NCBI RefSeq assembly: GCF_001510665.1
Contig: NZ_LMTI01000001.1
Location: 839,849-903,848, forward strand
Direction of reading: 5' to 3'
From: Bacillus sp. FJAT-27445
GTDB taxonomy: Bacteria; Bacillota; Bacilli; Bacillales; Cytobacillaceae
DNA length: 64,000 nucleotides
Part shown: positions 9,354 through 18,150 of the stretch, one piece after another
Numbering within the stretch: the stretch's first letter is position 1
Layout of the letters: every line of letters begins with the position of its first letter
The notes under the pieces: model-generated
What the model saw: only the letters and a program-made list of their open reading frames with translations
Database searches by the model: none
What the model was told of the DNA's origin: nothing
Position numbers and translations under genes: made by a program

Positions 9354-11015
9354 CTAGTCAAGCATTGGAATGTTAAGCCCGTTCTTCCTGGCTGCGTCGA
9401 CTGCCAAATCATAGCCCGCATCGACATGGCGCACGATTCCCATTCCCGGGTCGGACGTCAGGACGCGCTCCAGCCTGCGCTCTGCTTCCTTGGTCCCGTC
9501 CGCTACGATGACCATGCCAGCATGGAGAGAGTACCCCATCCCCACTCCGCCGCCATGATGCACGGATACCCAGCTCGCGCCGCCAACCGCATTAATCATT
9601 GCGTTCAAAATTGGCCAGTCCGCGACAGCATCACTTCCATCTGCCATCGCTTCCGTTTCTCTGTTCGGTGAAGCGACTGACCCGGAGTCAAGGTGGTCTC
9701 GGCCGATTACAATTGGAGCCTTTAATTGACCGCTGGCAACCATATCGTTAATGATTTTGCCAAAACGTGCCCTTTCACCATAACCAAGCCAGCAAATCCT
9801 TGAAGGCAGGCCTTGGAACTGGATTTTTTCCCTGGCCATCCGGATCCAATTGCATAGATGCTCATTATCGGCAAATTCACGCAAAATGACCTCATCTGTT
9901 TTGTAAATATCCTCGGGATCCCCGGAAAGCGCGACCCAACGGAACGGACCCTTTCCTTCGCAGAACAGCGGGCGGATGTATGCAGGCACAAATCCCGGGA
10001 AATCAAATGCATTTTCAACTCCAGTGTCCTTTGCTACCTGCCTGATGTTGTTTCCGTAATCAAAGGTTATCGCGCCTTTTTTCTGCATATCAAGCATTGC
10101 CCTTACATGAACCGCCATGCTCTCACACGACTTTTTTACATAGCCATCCGGATCGTTTTTCCGGAAATCAGCCGCTTCTGCCAGCGAGTAGCCCTCTGGG
10201 ATATAGCCATTGAGTGGATCGTGCGCTGATGTCTGGTCGGTGAGGACATCAGGAATAAAGCCCAACTCAAGCATTTTTGGTAAAATCTCTGCCGCATTTC
10301 CTTCCAGCCCGATTGAAAGCGCCTGCCCCTGATGTTTCGCTTCTTTCGCTTTTGAAAGCGCGTCTTCAAGCGATTCGGCGACAACGTCCAGGTACCTTGT
10401 TTCAATTCTGCGCTGAATATGATGGATATCGGTATCAATTGCCAAACAAACCCCGCCGTTTAATGTAACTGCCAATGGCTGGGCACCACCCATACCACCC
10501 AGTCCAGCGGTTAACGTAATTGTATGTTTCAGGCTGCCCGAAAAGTGTTGCCTGGCAAGCTCGGCAAATGTCTCATATGTTCCTTGGACAATTCCCTGGC
10601 TTCCTATGTATATCCAGCTGCCCGCTGTCATTTGACCGTACATCATGAGTCCCTTTTTATCGAGTTCATGGAAGGTATCCCAATTCGCCCAGGCCGGAAC
10701 AAGATTTGAGTTGGCGATCAGAACCCTTGGTGCGTCCGCATGGGATTTGAAAACCGCAACCGGCTTTCCGGATTGGATAAGCAATGTTTCGTCATTCTCA
10801 AGCTTTTTCAAAGAAGAAACGATTGCTTTAAAGCTGTCCCAATTCCTGGCGGCTTTCCCAATCCCTCCGTATACCACCAATTCATCCGGATTTTCGGCAA
10901 CTTCCTCGTCCAGATTATTCATTAACATCCTGAGGGCAGCTTCCTGAATCCAACCTTTCGTATTCAGTTTGTCACCCCTGTACTTAACGACCATACTTTT
11001 TGTTTCCGCTTTCAT
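9354..11015 (-). CDS. hutU: Urocanate hydratase HutU
   Basis: The 553-residue protein is full length for the family (about 552-557). It converts urocanate to 4-imidazolone-5-propionate using tightly bound NAD. Visible motifs are [10 protein letters not shown], the glycine-rich NAD loop [12 protein letters not shown], and [12 protein letters not shown] with the region around GYGERARFG. The start follows AGGAGGAAGC. It is the first gene of hutUIG here. No hutH (histidine ammonia-lyase) or hutP is in the window, so the pathway is split or starts from urocanate. Confidence 0.95.
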   Translation of the reverse strand: MKAETKSMVVKYRGDKLNTKGWIQEAALRMLMNNLDEEVAENPDELVVYGGIGKAARNWDSFKAIVSSLKKLENDETLLIQSGKPVAVFKSHADAPRVLIANSNLVPAWANWDTFHELDKKGLMMYGQMTAGSWIYIGSQGIVQGTYETFAELARQHFSGSLKHTITLTAGLGGMGGAQPLAVTLNGGVCLAIDTDIHHIQRRIETRYLDVVAESLEDALSKAKEAKHQGQALSIGLEGNAAEILPKMLELGFIPDVLTDQTSAHDPLNGYIPEGYSLAEAADFRKNDPDGYVKKSCESMAVHVRAMLDMQKKGAITFDYGNNIRQVAKDTGVENAFDFPGFVPAYIRPLFCEGKGPFRWVALSGDPEDIYKTDEVILREFADNEHLCNWIRMAREKIQFQGLPSRICWLGYGERARFGKIINDMVASGQLKAPIVIGRDHLDSGSVASPNRETEAMADGSDAVADWPILNAMINAVGGASWVSVHHGGGVGMGYSLHAGMVIVADGTKEAERRLERVLTSDPGMGIVRHVDAGYDLAVDAARKNGLNIPMLD

Positions 11016-11112
11016 TTTTGCTTCCTCCTCCCGAATGGCTGAACATCATTCTTTGTCATGGGGGTTAAGCGTTAGATGCGTTTTCTTGAGGCCATTAACC
11101 ACTCCCCTATTT

Positions 11113-11140
11113 ATTATAAAGGAAGTTTCAGAAAAAATAG
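11113..11140 (-). promoter_or_regulatory. hutU promoter with CodY-like box
   Basis: On the minus strand a TATAAT -10 lies at 11113-11118. Immediately upstream, 11123-11137 matches the CodY consensus AATTTTCWGAAAATT at 12 of 15 positions. A box there would block polymerase. CodY repression of hut genes is known in B. subtilis. The match here is by eye only. Confidence 0.4.
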
Positions 11141-11199
11141 ACAAGTTTACTCACCCTCCAAGCATAAATTAATAATAGGACATGTTTGGGAGGGATATT

Positions 11200-11652
11200 A
11201 TGCAAATTTGGACAATTAGAAAAGGAACGGCCATCCTCATTCTTGCCGCAGTGTTTGCGCTTGTTGCCGGGGTAGGATGGTGGCTGTTAAAAGCGGGAGA
11301 TGATGTTGTTTTTAACGAAACGGCTGGTAAGCCCATCAGGGAAATCCACATGGTGACCGGAGAGTTTGCGGCAACACTTCCCGATGGGAAAAAAATTGAG
11401 GCATACAGATGGGACCCAGGGACAATTTTTATGGAAAAAGGCGAGAAGGTACAGTTGATTATTTACGGTGTAAATGGGAAGGAACATCCTTTCCACATCG
11501 AAAATACCACTATTAAAGGTATTGTTAAAAAAGGGGAAGAAACCGTAGTGGACCTTTCTTTTAAAAAAGAAGGAATCTATAGGTTGATTTGCGAAGTTCA
11601 CCCCGATAAGGAACGAAATGGTCCGATGATTGCCTATATTGTCGTTGATTGA
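11200..11652 (+). CDS. Membrane-anchored cupredoxin-domain protein
   Basis: The 150-residue product has an N-terminal membrane anchor (about 10-30) and an extracellular cupredoxin fold. The candidate copper ligands are His in KEHPFHIE, then Cys and His in ICEVHP, and a Met in NGPM, the His-Cys-His-Met order of blue copper sites. The likely role is electron transfer or copper handling at the outer face. The start at 11200 follows GGGAGGG; an ATG at 11182 is less likely. It is divergent from hutU. Confidence 0.75.
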   Translation: MQIWTIRKGTAILILAAVFALVAGVGWWLLKAGDDVVFNETAGKPIREIHMVTGEFAATLPDGKKIEAYRWDPGTIFMEKGEKVQLIIYGVNGKEHPFHIENTTIKGIVKKGEETVVDLSFKKEGIYRLICEVHPDKERNGPMIAYIVVD

Positions 11653-11680
11653 CAGGTTGGACTCCTCCATTAAATGCTGT

Positions 11681-11705
11681 GCGCTATACTAGCGTGCGGC
11701 TTTTT
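11681..11705 (+). terminator. Weak terminator after the cupredoxin gene
   Basis: GCGCTA-TAC-TAGCGT (11681-11695) forms a 6-bp stem, followed after GCGGC by TTTTTG. Confidence 0.45.
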
Positions 11706-11877
11706 GTTTACCTTCAAGAGACTCGTTGTTTCCACTTATTCCAAGGTGGGAATGTTGGATTAACTAGAAACCTCTTATATAACAGTTTACCCATTTGAAT
11801 AAAAACCACTAGTACAGACTCCCCTTTTCTGAAAAGTCAAATTTTTATTAAACAACAGATTATTACGAGAAACCAAG

Positions 11878-11964
11878 TTTCACAATATAGTAACAATTAG
11901 ACCTGTTTAAGGGTGATTTTTCTCACTTCCTATCTGTTATACTCAAGATAAGATAATAGCAATG
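11878..11964 (+). promoter_or_regulatory. pflB promoter with Fnr-type box
   Basis: GTGA-TTTTTC-TCAC at 11913-11926 matches 8 of 10 positions of TGTGA-N6-TCACA, the Fnr/Crp site. Its centre (11919.5) lies about 41.5-44.5 bp before a likely transcription start, given -10 candidates TAAGAT (11949) and GATAAT (11952). That is the class II activator position, with no -35 needed. A TTTCACAA half site, as used by Rex, lies at 11878-11885. The rest of 11706-12008 shows nothing else. Confidence 0.6.
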
Positions 11965-12008
11965 AAACTGTTATATAGTTTTGAAAATAGATGAAGAGGT
12001 GAACCACA

Positions 12009-14279
12009 ATGGCACAAACCACTCAGGTTAAAACCATTAAGGAAAAATCACAGGTTGAACAATGGAATGGCTTTAAATTTGGGAAATGGGCTTCCGAAGT
12101 AGATGTCCGGGATTTCATCATGAACAACTTCACGTTATTTGAAGGCAATGATTCTTTTTTGGCTGGAGCTACACCCGCAACAGACGTCTTATGGAAACAA
12201 GTAATGGAGCTGACTTCCCAGGAGCGTGAAAAAGGCGGAGTCCTCGACATGGATACCGAAACGGTTTCCACAATTACATCCCATGGCCCAGGATACCTTA
12301 ATGAAGAACTCGAAAAAGTAGTAGGTTTTCAGACCGACAAGCCTTTCAACCGATCCATGCAGCCATTCGGCGGAATCCGCATGGCCAAGGCCGCTTGTGA
12401 AGCATACGGCTATACGCTGAATGAGGAAGTTGAACGGATTTTCACCGACTTCCGCAAAACGCATAATCAAGGAGTTTTTGACGCTTACACAGATGAAATG
12501 ATGCTAGCTCGTAAAGTCGGCATCATCACAGGGCTTCCTGATGCCTATGGACGCGGCCGCATCATCGGCGACTATCGCAGAGTTTCCCTCTACGGTGTGG
12601 ACTTCCTTATCGAGGAAAAGAAAAAGGATTTAAAATCAACCAGCGGAGTAATGTCCGAAAATAACATCCGCCACCGTGAAGAGCTTGCGGAGCAAATCCG
12701 CGCGCTTGTCGAATTGAAGGAACTGGCTAAGAGCTATGGATATGATATCTCATCCCCTGCCTCAAATGCGGCGGATGCCTTCCAATGGCTATATTTTGGC
12801 TACCTCGCGGCAATCAAGGAACAAAACGGTGCGGCGATGAGCCTTGGCCGTGTATCGACCTTCCTGGATATTTACATTGAACGCGACCTAAAGAATGGCA
12901 CGTTGACCGAAATAGAAGCGCAGGAGCTTGTCGACCACTTTGTCATGAAACTTCGCCTAGTAAAATTCGCTCGCACGCCTGACTATAATGAATTGTTCAG
13001 CGGCGACCCGACTTGGGTAACCGAATCAATCGGCGGAATGGCCTTGGACGGACGCCCTCTTGTTACAAAGAGCTCGTTCCGCTTCCTGCATACTCTTGAT
13101 AATCTAGGCCCGGCACCCGAGCCAAACCTGACTGTCCTATGGTCCACAAAGCTGCCGTCGAATTTCAAGAAATATTGCGCGAAGATGTCCATCCAAACAA
13201 GCTCGATCCAATATGAAAATGATGATATTATGCTTCCGGAATGGGGCGATGATTATGGAATCGCCTGCTGTGTATCCGCCATGGCGATCGGAAAGCAGAT
13301 GCAATTCTTCGGTGCGCGTGCCAACCTTGCAAAAGTACTGCTTTACGCAATAAACGGCGGCGTTGACGAAAAGCTGAAAATCCAGGCCGGGCCTGATTAT
13401 GCGCCAATTACTTCCGATGTCCTCGACTACGAAGAAGTTATGCAGAAGTTTGACAATATGATGGAATGGCTGGCGGGGCTTTACATCAATACCCTGAATG
13501 TCATCCACTACATGCACGATAAGTACAGCTATGAGCGAATTGAAATGGCTCTCCATGATTCAGAAATTCTCCGGACAATGGCAACCGGGATTGCAGGCCT
13601 GAGTGTGGTCGCCGACTCGCTGAGCGCGATTAAATATGGTGAAGTGAAGGTCATCCGGGATGAAAACGGCCTGGCGGTTGATTTTGAAGTGAATGGCGAC
13701 TATCCAAAATACGGAAACAACGATGACCGGGTGGACAGCATTGCCGTCGAAATTGTAAAAACCTTTATGAACAAGCTTCGGAAGCATGAAACATATAGGA
13801 ATTCCATGACAACGATGTCGGTCCTGACGATTACTTCAAACGTTGTATATGGAAAGAAAACAGGAAATACACCGGACGGCCGCCGCACTGGAGAACCATT
13901 TGCACCTGGCGCGAATCCAATGCACGGACGGGATACAAAAGGAACACTTGCATCCCTCGCTTCTGTCGCGAAGCTTCCTTATGAATATTCTCTTGACGGA
14001 ATTTCAAATACGTTCTCAATCGTCCCAAAAGCTTTGGGAAAAGAAGACGAGAGCCGTATCAATAACCTCGTTTCCATCCTGGATGGATATTCAATTAAGC
14101 AGGGGCACCATTTGAATGTAAACGTCTTTAACCGGGAAACGTTAATGGATGCAATGGAGCACCCTGAGCTCTATCCGCAACTGACAATCCGTGTATCCGG
14201 ATATGCGGTAAACTTTATTAAGCTGACAAGGGAACAGCAAATGGATGTCATTAATCGTACATTCCATGAATCCCTTTAG
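12009..14279 (+). CDS. pflB: Formate C-acetyltransferase (pyruvate formate-lyase) PflB
   Basis: The 756-residue glycyl-radical enzyme splits pyruvate with CoA into acetyl-CoA and formate under anoxia. Catalytic Cys420-Cys421 are in GIACCVSAM. The radical Gly731 is in RVSGYAVNF near the C-terminus. The protein is full length. Start follows GAAGAGGTG. It is paired with its activase pflA 59 bp downstream. An Fnr-type box upstream suggests oxygen control. The enzyme acts in the cytoplasm and feeds mixed-acid fermentation. Confidence 0.97.
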   Translation: MAQTTQVKTIKEKSQVEQWNGFKFGKWASEVDVRDFIMNNFTLFEGNDSFLAGATPATDVLWKQVMELTSQEREKGGVLDMDTETVSTITSHGPGYLNEELEKVVGFQTDKPFNRSMQPFGGIRMAKAACEAYGYTLNEEVERIFTDFRKTHNQGVFDAYTDEMMLARKVGIITGLPDAYGRGRIIGDYRRVSLYGVDFLIEEKKKDLKSTSGVMSENNIRHREELAEQIRALVELKELAKSYGYDISSPASNAADAFQWLYFGYLAAIKEQNGAAMSLGRVSTFLDIYIERDLKNGTLTEIEAQELVDHFVMKLRLVKFARTPDYNELFSGDPTWVTESIGGMALDGRPLVTKSSFRFLHTLDNLGPAPEPNLTVLWSTKLPSNFKKYCAKMSIQTSSIQYENDDIMLPEWGDDYGIACCVSAMAIGKQMQFFGARANLAKVLLYAINGGVDEKLKIQAGPDYAPITSDVLDYEEVMQKFDNMMEWLAGLYINTLNVIHYMHDKYSYERIEMALHDSEILRTMATGIAGLSVVADSLSAIKYGEVKVIRDENGLAVDFEVNGDYPKYGNNDDRVDSIAVEIVKTFMNKLRKHETYRNSMTTMSVLTITSNVVYGKKTGNTPDGRRTGEPFAPGANPMHGRDTKGTLASLASVAKLPYEYSLDGISNTFSIVPKALGKEDESRINNLVSILDGYSIKQGHHLNVNVFNRETLMDAMEHPELYPQLTIRVSGYAVNFIKLTREQQMDVINRTFHESL

Positions 14280-14284
14280 GCTAT

Positions 14285-14318
14285 AAGGGGCTGGCAGTAC
14301 TGCTGCCCTCCCCTTTTT
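14285..14318 (+). terminator. Hairpin with T run between pflB and pflA
   Basis: AAGGGG pairs with CCCCTT around an inner GGCAG/CTGCC stem, and five T follow. It lies inside the operon, so it probably lowers pflA transcription or protects the pflB message. Confidence 0.6.
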
Positions 14319-14338
14319 ATTTGAAAGGAGATACAAGT

Positions 14339-15088
14339 ATGAACGGAAACATTCATTCAATTGAAACATTTGGAACGGTAGATGGGCCTGGGATCCGCTA
14401 TGTCCTTTTTACACAGGGATGCCTGCTCCGCTGCCAGTTTTGCCACAACCCCGATACATGGGAAATAGGGGCAGGCAGGCAGATGGCCATTTCAGAAATC
14501 ATGGAGGATCTCCGTTCATATCTCCCTTTCATTGAATCTTCGGGTGGAGGGATTACGGTCAGCGGCGGAGAACCTCTTCTCCAGGTCCCTTTCCTGCTCG
14601 AATTGTTCAAGGAATGCAAAAAGGCGGGAATCCATACAACCATTGATTCATCGGGAGGCTGCTTTTCGAGCTCCAGGAATTTTCTCGACCAGCTTGATGA
14701 GCTGATGGACTATACCGACCTTGTTTTGCTTGACCTGAAACATATTGACCGAAAAAAACACATCAATCTTACAGGTATGGCGAATGATCATATTTTGGAA
14801 TTCGCGAAATACCTGTCTGATAAAAATGTCCCAGTATGGGTCCGGCATGTCCTTGTTCCCGGCGTAACAGATGCTCCTGAAGATCTAGGTAGATTGGGAG
14901 AGTTCATTGGAACACTCAGCAACGTGCACAAAGTTGAAATATTGCCGTACCATAAGCTTGGCGTATATAAATGGGAGGCCTTAGGCCGTGAGTACCCGCT
15001 GCAGAATGTAGAACCCCCGGGCGAGGAAACGGTCAAGGAAGCCTATGAGCTTATAACAAAATGCTGGAACGCCCCTTTCCTTTTATAA
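14339..15088 (+). CDS. pflA: Pyruvate formate-lyase activating enzyme PflA
   Basis: The 249-residue radical SAM protein installs the glycyl radical on PflB. The [4Fe-4S] site CLLRCQFC (C-x3-C-x2-C) is near residue 27, followed by the SAM-binding GGE motif (SGGEPLLQ). The N-terminal GTVDGPGIRYVLFTQGC is diagnostic for the activase family. The ATG at 14339 follows AAAGGAG. It shares the operon with pflB and ends in a terminator. Confidence 0.95.
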   Translation: MNGNIHSIETFGTVDGPGIRYVLFTQGCLLRCQFCHNPDTWEIGAGRQMAISEIMEDLRSYLPFIESSGGGITVSGGEPLLQVPFLLELFKECKKAGIHTTIDSSGGCFSSSRNFLDQLDELMDYTDLVLLDLKHIDRKKHINLTGMANDHILEFAKYLSDKNVPVWVRHVLVPGVTDAPEDLGRLGEFIGTLSNVHKVEILPYHKLGVYKWEALGREYPLQNVEPPGEETVKEAYELITKCWNAPFLL

Positions 15089-15094
15089 AAAGAA

Positions 15095-15127
15095 AAATGC
15101 TGTCCAGCCTGGCAGCATTTTTTTTAT
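15095..15127 (+). terminator. Terminator of pflBA
   Basis: The AAATGCTG/CAGCATTT stem, extended by CCA/TGG past one bulge, is followed by eight T. Confidence 0.85.
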
Positions 15128-15250
15128 TTTCTTACTAAACTATCCGTTTTTGTCACTAACCGTTTCGGCGGCCGGTATTTTCTGCATGGATTCTCCATAT
15201 ATTTCTGTTATTCTACTAAATGATTTTATGATAGTTAGGGGTAATGATTT

Positions 15251-15979
15251 ATGTACCAGGTTCTATCCGACATTAGCAATTTCCTGAGCACTCCATTTCT
15301 CTCCATGCTGAATTCCTCAGGCCAGCTTCCTCTTCTGGCAGCGTTTTTACTAGGCATTGTGGGAGCTTTGGCGCCATGCCAGCTGACAGGCAATATAACC
15401 GCGATCACTTTTTACGGAAATAATAGTATCCAGGAAAAGGGACATGCGGCAAATGCGGCTTTTTTTATACTAGGGAAAATTTTTGTCTTCTCGCTGCTTG
15501 GATTTATTGTCTGGACGATTGGCCAGGAATTCCAGAATACGCTGACAGTCTTTTTTGCCGCTTCCAGGAAAGCCATTGGACCTCTCATTATTCTTTTGGG
15601 GCTTTTTTTGGCGGGAGTGGTCAAATTGGGCTTTCTGAACAAACTGTTGTCATTTGACCGTACCGGGCAGCCACGCGGAAAATTCGGTTCATTCCTAATG
15701 GGGGCAGCATTTTCGGTATCATTTTGCCCCACGATGTTCATCCTGTTTTTTATTACATTAATGCCGATTGTGTTGAGTTCATCGTATGGTTTTGTTTTAC
15801 CATCTGTTTTCGCAATAGGAACATCTCTCCCACTAATCGTATTTTTAGGAATCGTTTGGTTTCTCGGCATTGATGGCGCGCTTCTTCGCAAAAGCCGAAA
15901 AATTGGCTACATTGTACAGAAAATAGCAGGAGTTTTCCTTATTCTGATTGGCTTGCTGGATACTCTAACCTATTGGTAA
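15251..15979 (+). CDS. CcdA/DsbD-like transmembrane thiol-reductant transporter
   Basis: The 242-residue integral membrane protein has about six helices. The duplicated half motifs hold one Cys-Pro-type site each: GALAPCQLTGN near residue 42 and FCPTMFILFF near 162. This pair is the redox centre of CcdA/DsbD membrane domains, which move electrons outward to thioredoxin-like proteins such as SCO1 or cytochrome c maturation factors. No soluble thioredoxin domain is fused. The partner is not evident from neighbours. Start follows TTAGGGG. Confidence 0.75.
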   Translation: MYQVLSDISNFLSTPFLSMLNSSGQLPLLAAFLLGIVGALAPCQLTGNITAITFYGNNSIQEKGHAANAAFFILGKIFVFSLLGFIVWTIGQEFQNTLTVFFAASRKAIGPLIILLGLFLAGVVKLGFLNKLLSFDRTGQPRGKFGSFLMGAAFSVSFCPTMFILFFITLMPIVLSSSYGFVLPSVFAIGTSLPLIVFLGIVWFLGIDGALLRKSRKIGYIVQKIAGVFLILIGLLDTLTYW

Positions 15980-15991
15980 TCGAATTATTTA

Positions 15992-16060
15992 TTGACAAAT
16001 CCTTTCTTCCCATACTAAAGTATTTAGTGTCAACCAATATATACATATGGTTAACATAAC
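15992..16060 (+). promoter_or_regulatory. bioY promoter and BirA-type biotin operator
   Basis: A TTGACA -35 is at 15992-15997 with a -10 near TACTAA (16013). Downstream, TGTCAACC (16028-16035) and GGTTAACA (16049-16056) form an inverted repeat with a 13-bp spacer. This resembles the BirA operator (TTGTNAACC-N14/15-GGTTNACAA). Repression by biotinyl-AMP-loaded BirA would fit bioY. The spacer is slightly short. Confidence 0.6.
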
Positions 16061-16075
16061 AAAGGGGAGAATAAA

Positions 16076-16654
16076 ATGACGTACGAACAATTAAGATTAA
16101 GAAGGATGATCCTTGCGGCATTATTTGCAGCTATAACTGGTGTACTGGCGCAGATGACCATTCCTTTGCCGCTCGTCCCAATCACCGGCCAAACACTGGC
16201 AATCGGCCTAGCCGCGACGATTCTAGGCTCCAGATATGGAACCATGTCCATTCTCGTATATCTTGCTTTGGGCGCGGTGGGCGTACCTGTTTTTGCTGAA
16301 ATGAAATCTGGCATATCTATTCTATTTGGACCTACCGGGGGCTACCTCGTCGGTTTCATCCCAAGCGCCTTTATAATCGGCTGGTATATGGAAAAGACCT
16401 CTTTCACTATGAAAAATGCGATGATTGCCAATACGATTGGGATGATTGTCACACTTGCGTTCGGAACTGTTTGGCTAAAAATGTCCGCGGGACTGCCATG
16501 GGCAGGAGCTCTTAAAGGAGGATTCTATCCCTTCATACCGGTAGGGATCATTAAGGCCTTTCTTGCCGCCTCTATAGGAACCGGAGTCAGGAAGCGGCTT
16601 GTTTCAGCCAACCTCCTAGCCACCCTGGATAAAAGCATGAAACATAGCGCATAA
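16076..16654 (+). CDS. bioY: Biotin transporter substrate-binding component BioY
   Basis: The 192-residue ECF-transporter S component has six membrane helices. BioY signatures are visible: LPLVPITGQTLAIGL in helix 2 and GPTGGYLVGF in the middle. It imports biotin, alone or with a shared EcfAAT energy module that is not in this window. Start follows AAAGGGGAGA. A BirA-like operator precedes it and a strong terminator follows, so it is a single-gene biotin-responsive unit. Confidence 0.92.
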   Translation: MTYEQLRLRRMILAALFAAITGVLAQMTIPLPLVPITGQTLAIGLAATILGSRYGTMSILVYLALGAVGVPVFAEMKSGISILFGPTGGYLVGFIPSAFIIGWYMEKTSFTMKNAMIANTIGMIVTLAFGTVWLKMSAGLPWAGALKGGFYPFIPVGIIKAFLAASIGTGVRKRLVSANLLATLDKSMKHSA

Positions 16655-16656
16655 AA

Positions 16657-16690
16657 AAATGGGAAGCGGCTGCTTCCCATTTTGTTTTTT
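16657..16690 (+). terminator. Terminator after bioY
   Basis: AAATGGGAAGC pairs with GCTTCCCATTT, followed by TTTTT after one G. Confidence 0.85.
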
Positions 16691-16798
16691 ATCCCTAGAT
16701 ATAACTCGGTTCCACAACAAATATTTCCATTCATTCACATTGCCTGTTTTCCCGTTCTGCTATATACTTTTATTTATCTGCAAGAAGGAGGTGATTCC

Positions 16799-17089
16799 AT
16801 GATAGACTTGCTTGCGGAGCTGTATGACATGAATGCCTGGACCGCGATTTATACCGGTATCTATCTTGGGATTGCTCTGAAACTCTTGATCGATTTGGGA
16901 ACAGAAATATCCTTCGCGGAGTTTGAAAAACAGGAAACAGGCTTATCCGCTTTGCACCTTTCGACCATCCAGGATAAGAACTTAAGACAGAACGTTAATT
17001 CCATTCTCTTCTGGATTGGAAAATATATACGAATAAAATACGGTTCAAATGACGATTCGGAAGACCAGCATTTCCTCCCTGCTAGTTAA
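16799..17089 (+). CDS. Hypothetical 96-residue protein
   Basis: The start follows AGAAGGAGGTGATTCC, a near-perfect ribosome site, so expression is very likely. The product has one hydrophobic segment (about 14-34, ending in LLIDLGTE) and a charged C-terminus with a serine/aspartate-rich tail. I do not recognise the family. It lies 28 bp before the YidC insertase gene and may be co-transcribed with it. Confidence 0.65.
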   Translation: MIDLLAELYDMNAWTAIYTGIYLGIALKLLIDLGTEISFAEFEKQETGLSALHLSTIQDKNLRQNVNSILFWIGKYIRIKYGSNDDSEDQHFLPAS

Positions 17090-17117
17090 TTCAAACTAAC
17101 TATCACCAGGAGGAAAT

Positions 17118-17900
17118 ATGAAACGTAAAAATAGTCTTTTATTGTCATCTATTCTTTTTATTGCAGTTATGGCCATGACTGGCTGCTCATCAGCTTCAAA
17201 TGGGGACTCGGGCTTTTTCACACGCTTTTTCGTCCATCCATTCGGTTCGGCCATTCATTTTCTTGGCGAACTGTTTGGCGGAAATTACGGCCTCGCGATT
17301 ATCCTGATTACTTTTATCATTAGACTCGTGCTTATGCCACTTATGCTTGGCCAGTATAAAAAACAAATGATCATGAAGGGGAAAATGGATACCCTAAAGC
17401 CGGACCTAGACGAGCTGCAAAAGAAAATCAAAGCCGAAAAGGACCCCGGCAAGAAAAAAGAGTTGCAAAGCCAGACGTTTGCCCTCTACCAAAAGCATGG
17501 CGTAAACCCATTGAATATGGGGTGCCTACCTATCCTGATCCAGATGCCCATCCTTACGGGCTTTTACTACGCAATCCGGAATTCGGCGGAAATTGCTTCC
17601 CACACCTTCCTATGGTTCAACCTCGGAAGCCCGAATATCGGAATTACCTTGATTGCGGGACTTATCTATTATCTTCAATTCAAGGTGTCCCAATCAAGCA
17701 TGCCCGCCCAGCAGCAGGAGCAAATGAAGTTCATGGGGCTGCTTTCGCCAATCATGATTGTGATGTTTTCCTTGAAGGCACCTGCCGCACTTCCACTTTA
17801 CTGGACAGTCGGCGGAGCGTTCCTCATTTTGCAAACACTGATCAGCAGGCGCCTTTATCAAGCCCCAAAGGCAGAGGTAAAAGTTTCTCTTCAAAAATAA
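17118..17900 (+). CDS. yidC: YidC/Oxa1 family membrane protein insertase
   Basis: The 260-residue lipoprotein has its lipobox at AMTGC (Cys23), then five membrane helices of the YidC core. Typical stretches are GNYGLAIILITFIIRL, the cytoplasmic loop QYKKQMIMKGKMDTLKP, and GCLPILIQMPI. It inserts membrane proteins with or without Sec. Bacillus species usually carry two copies, SpoIIIJ and YqjG. The absence of a downstream jag (R3H) gene and of rnpA/rpmH points to the YqjG-type copy. Start follows CAGGAGGAAAT. Confidence 0.9.
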   Translation: MKRKNSLLLSSILFIAVMAMTGCSSASNGDSGFFTRFFVHPFGSAIHFLGELFGGNYGLAIILITFIIRLVLMPLMLGQYKKQMIMKGKMDTLKPDLDELQKKIKAEKDPGKKKELQSQTFALYQKHGVNPLNMGCLPILIQMPILTGFYYAIRNSAEIASHTFLWFNLGSPNIGITLIAGLIYYLQFKVSQSSMPAQQQEQMKFMGLLSPIMIVMFSLKAPAALPLYWTVGGAFLILQTLISRRLYQAPKAEVKVSLQK

Positions 17901-17901
17901 G

Positions 17902-18110
17902 AAAAGCGCAAGCGCCCGTTTTGCGCCGTATGGACTGGAGGGCCCCGATGGAGATAAAGGAAACACGATGAGCGCAAAGCGAATCGATGTTGACTTATCG
18001 TAGCGAGGGGACCGAAGTACACTAGGCGCTGGGCGCTCCTCGGAAAAGAAGAACACTTTTCCTTCGTGCGATGCTATGCTGCCGAAGCGTTACTTGTGGA
18101 GCTAGACAAA
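17902..18110. repeat. Dispersed structured repeat with inserted hairpin module
   Basis: The element starts AAGCGCAAGCGCC and closes with AGGCGCT and GGAGCTAGACAAAG. Between AGGCGCT and GGAGCTAG lies an inverted copy (18037-18069) of the CGCACGAAGGAAA...TTTCCGAGGA module found at 39-70 and 44827-44856. GGCGCT is duplicated at the junction. No coding sequence is visible. Similar elements are dispersed in many Bacillus genomes (from memory). Confidence 0.65.
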
Positions 18111-18148
18111 GAAAACCTTCCCGGCGATAAATTCCGGGAAGGTTTTTT
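18110..18148. terminator. Bidirectional terminator beside the M20 gene
   Basis: ACCTTCCCGG and CCGGGAAGGT form a 10-bp stem with T/A runs on both sides. Confidence 0.85.
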
Positions 18149-18150
18149 GT

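Noticed and set aside
11016-11181. HutP-type antiterminator site
   Set aside because: No terminator with UAG-type repeats is seen before hutU, and hutP is not in the window.
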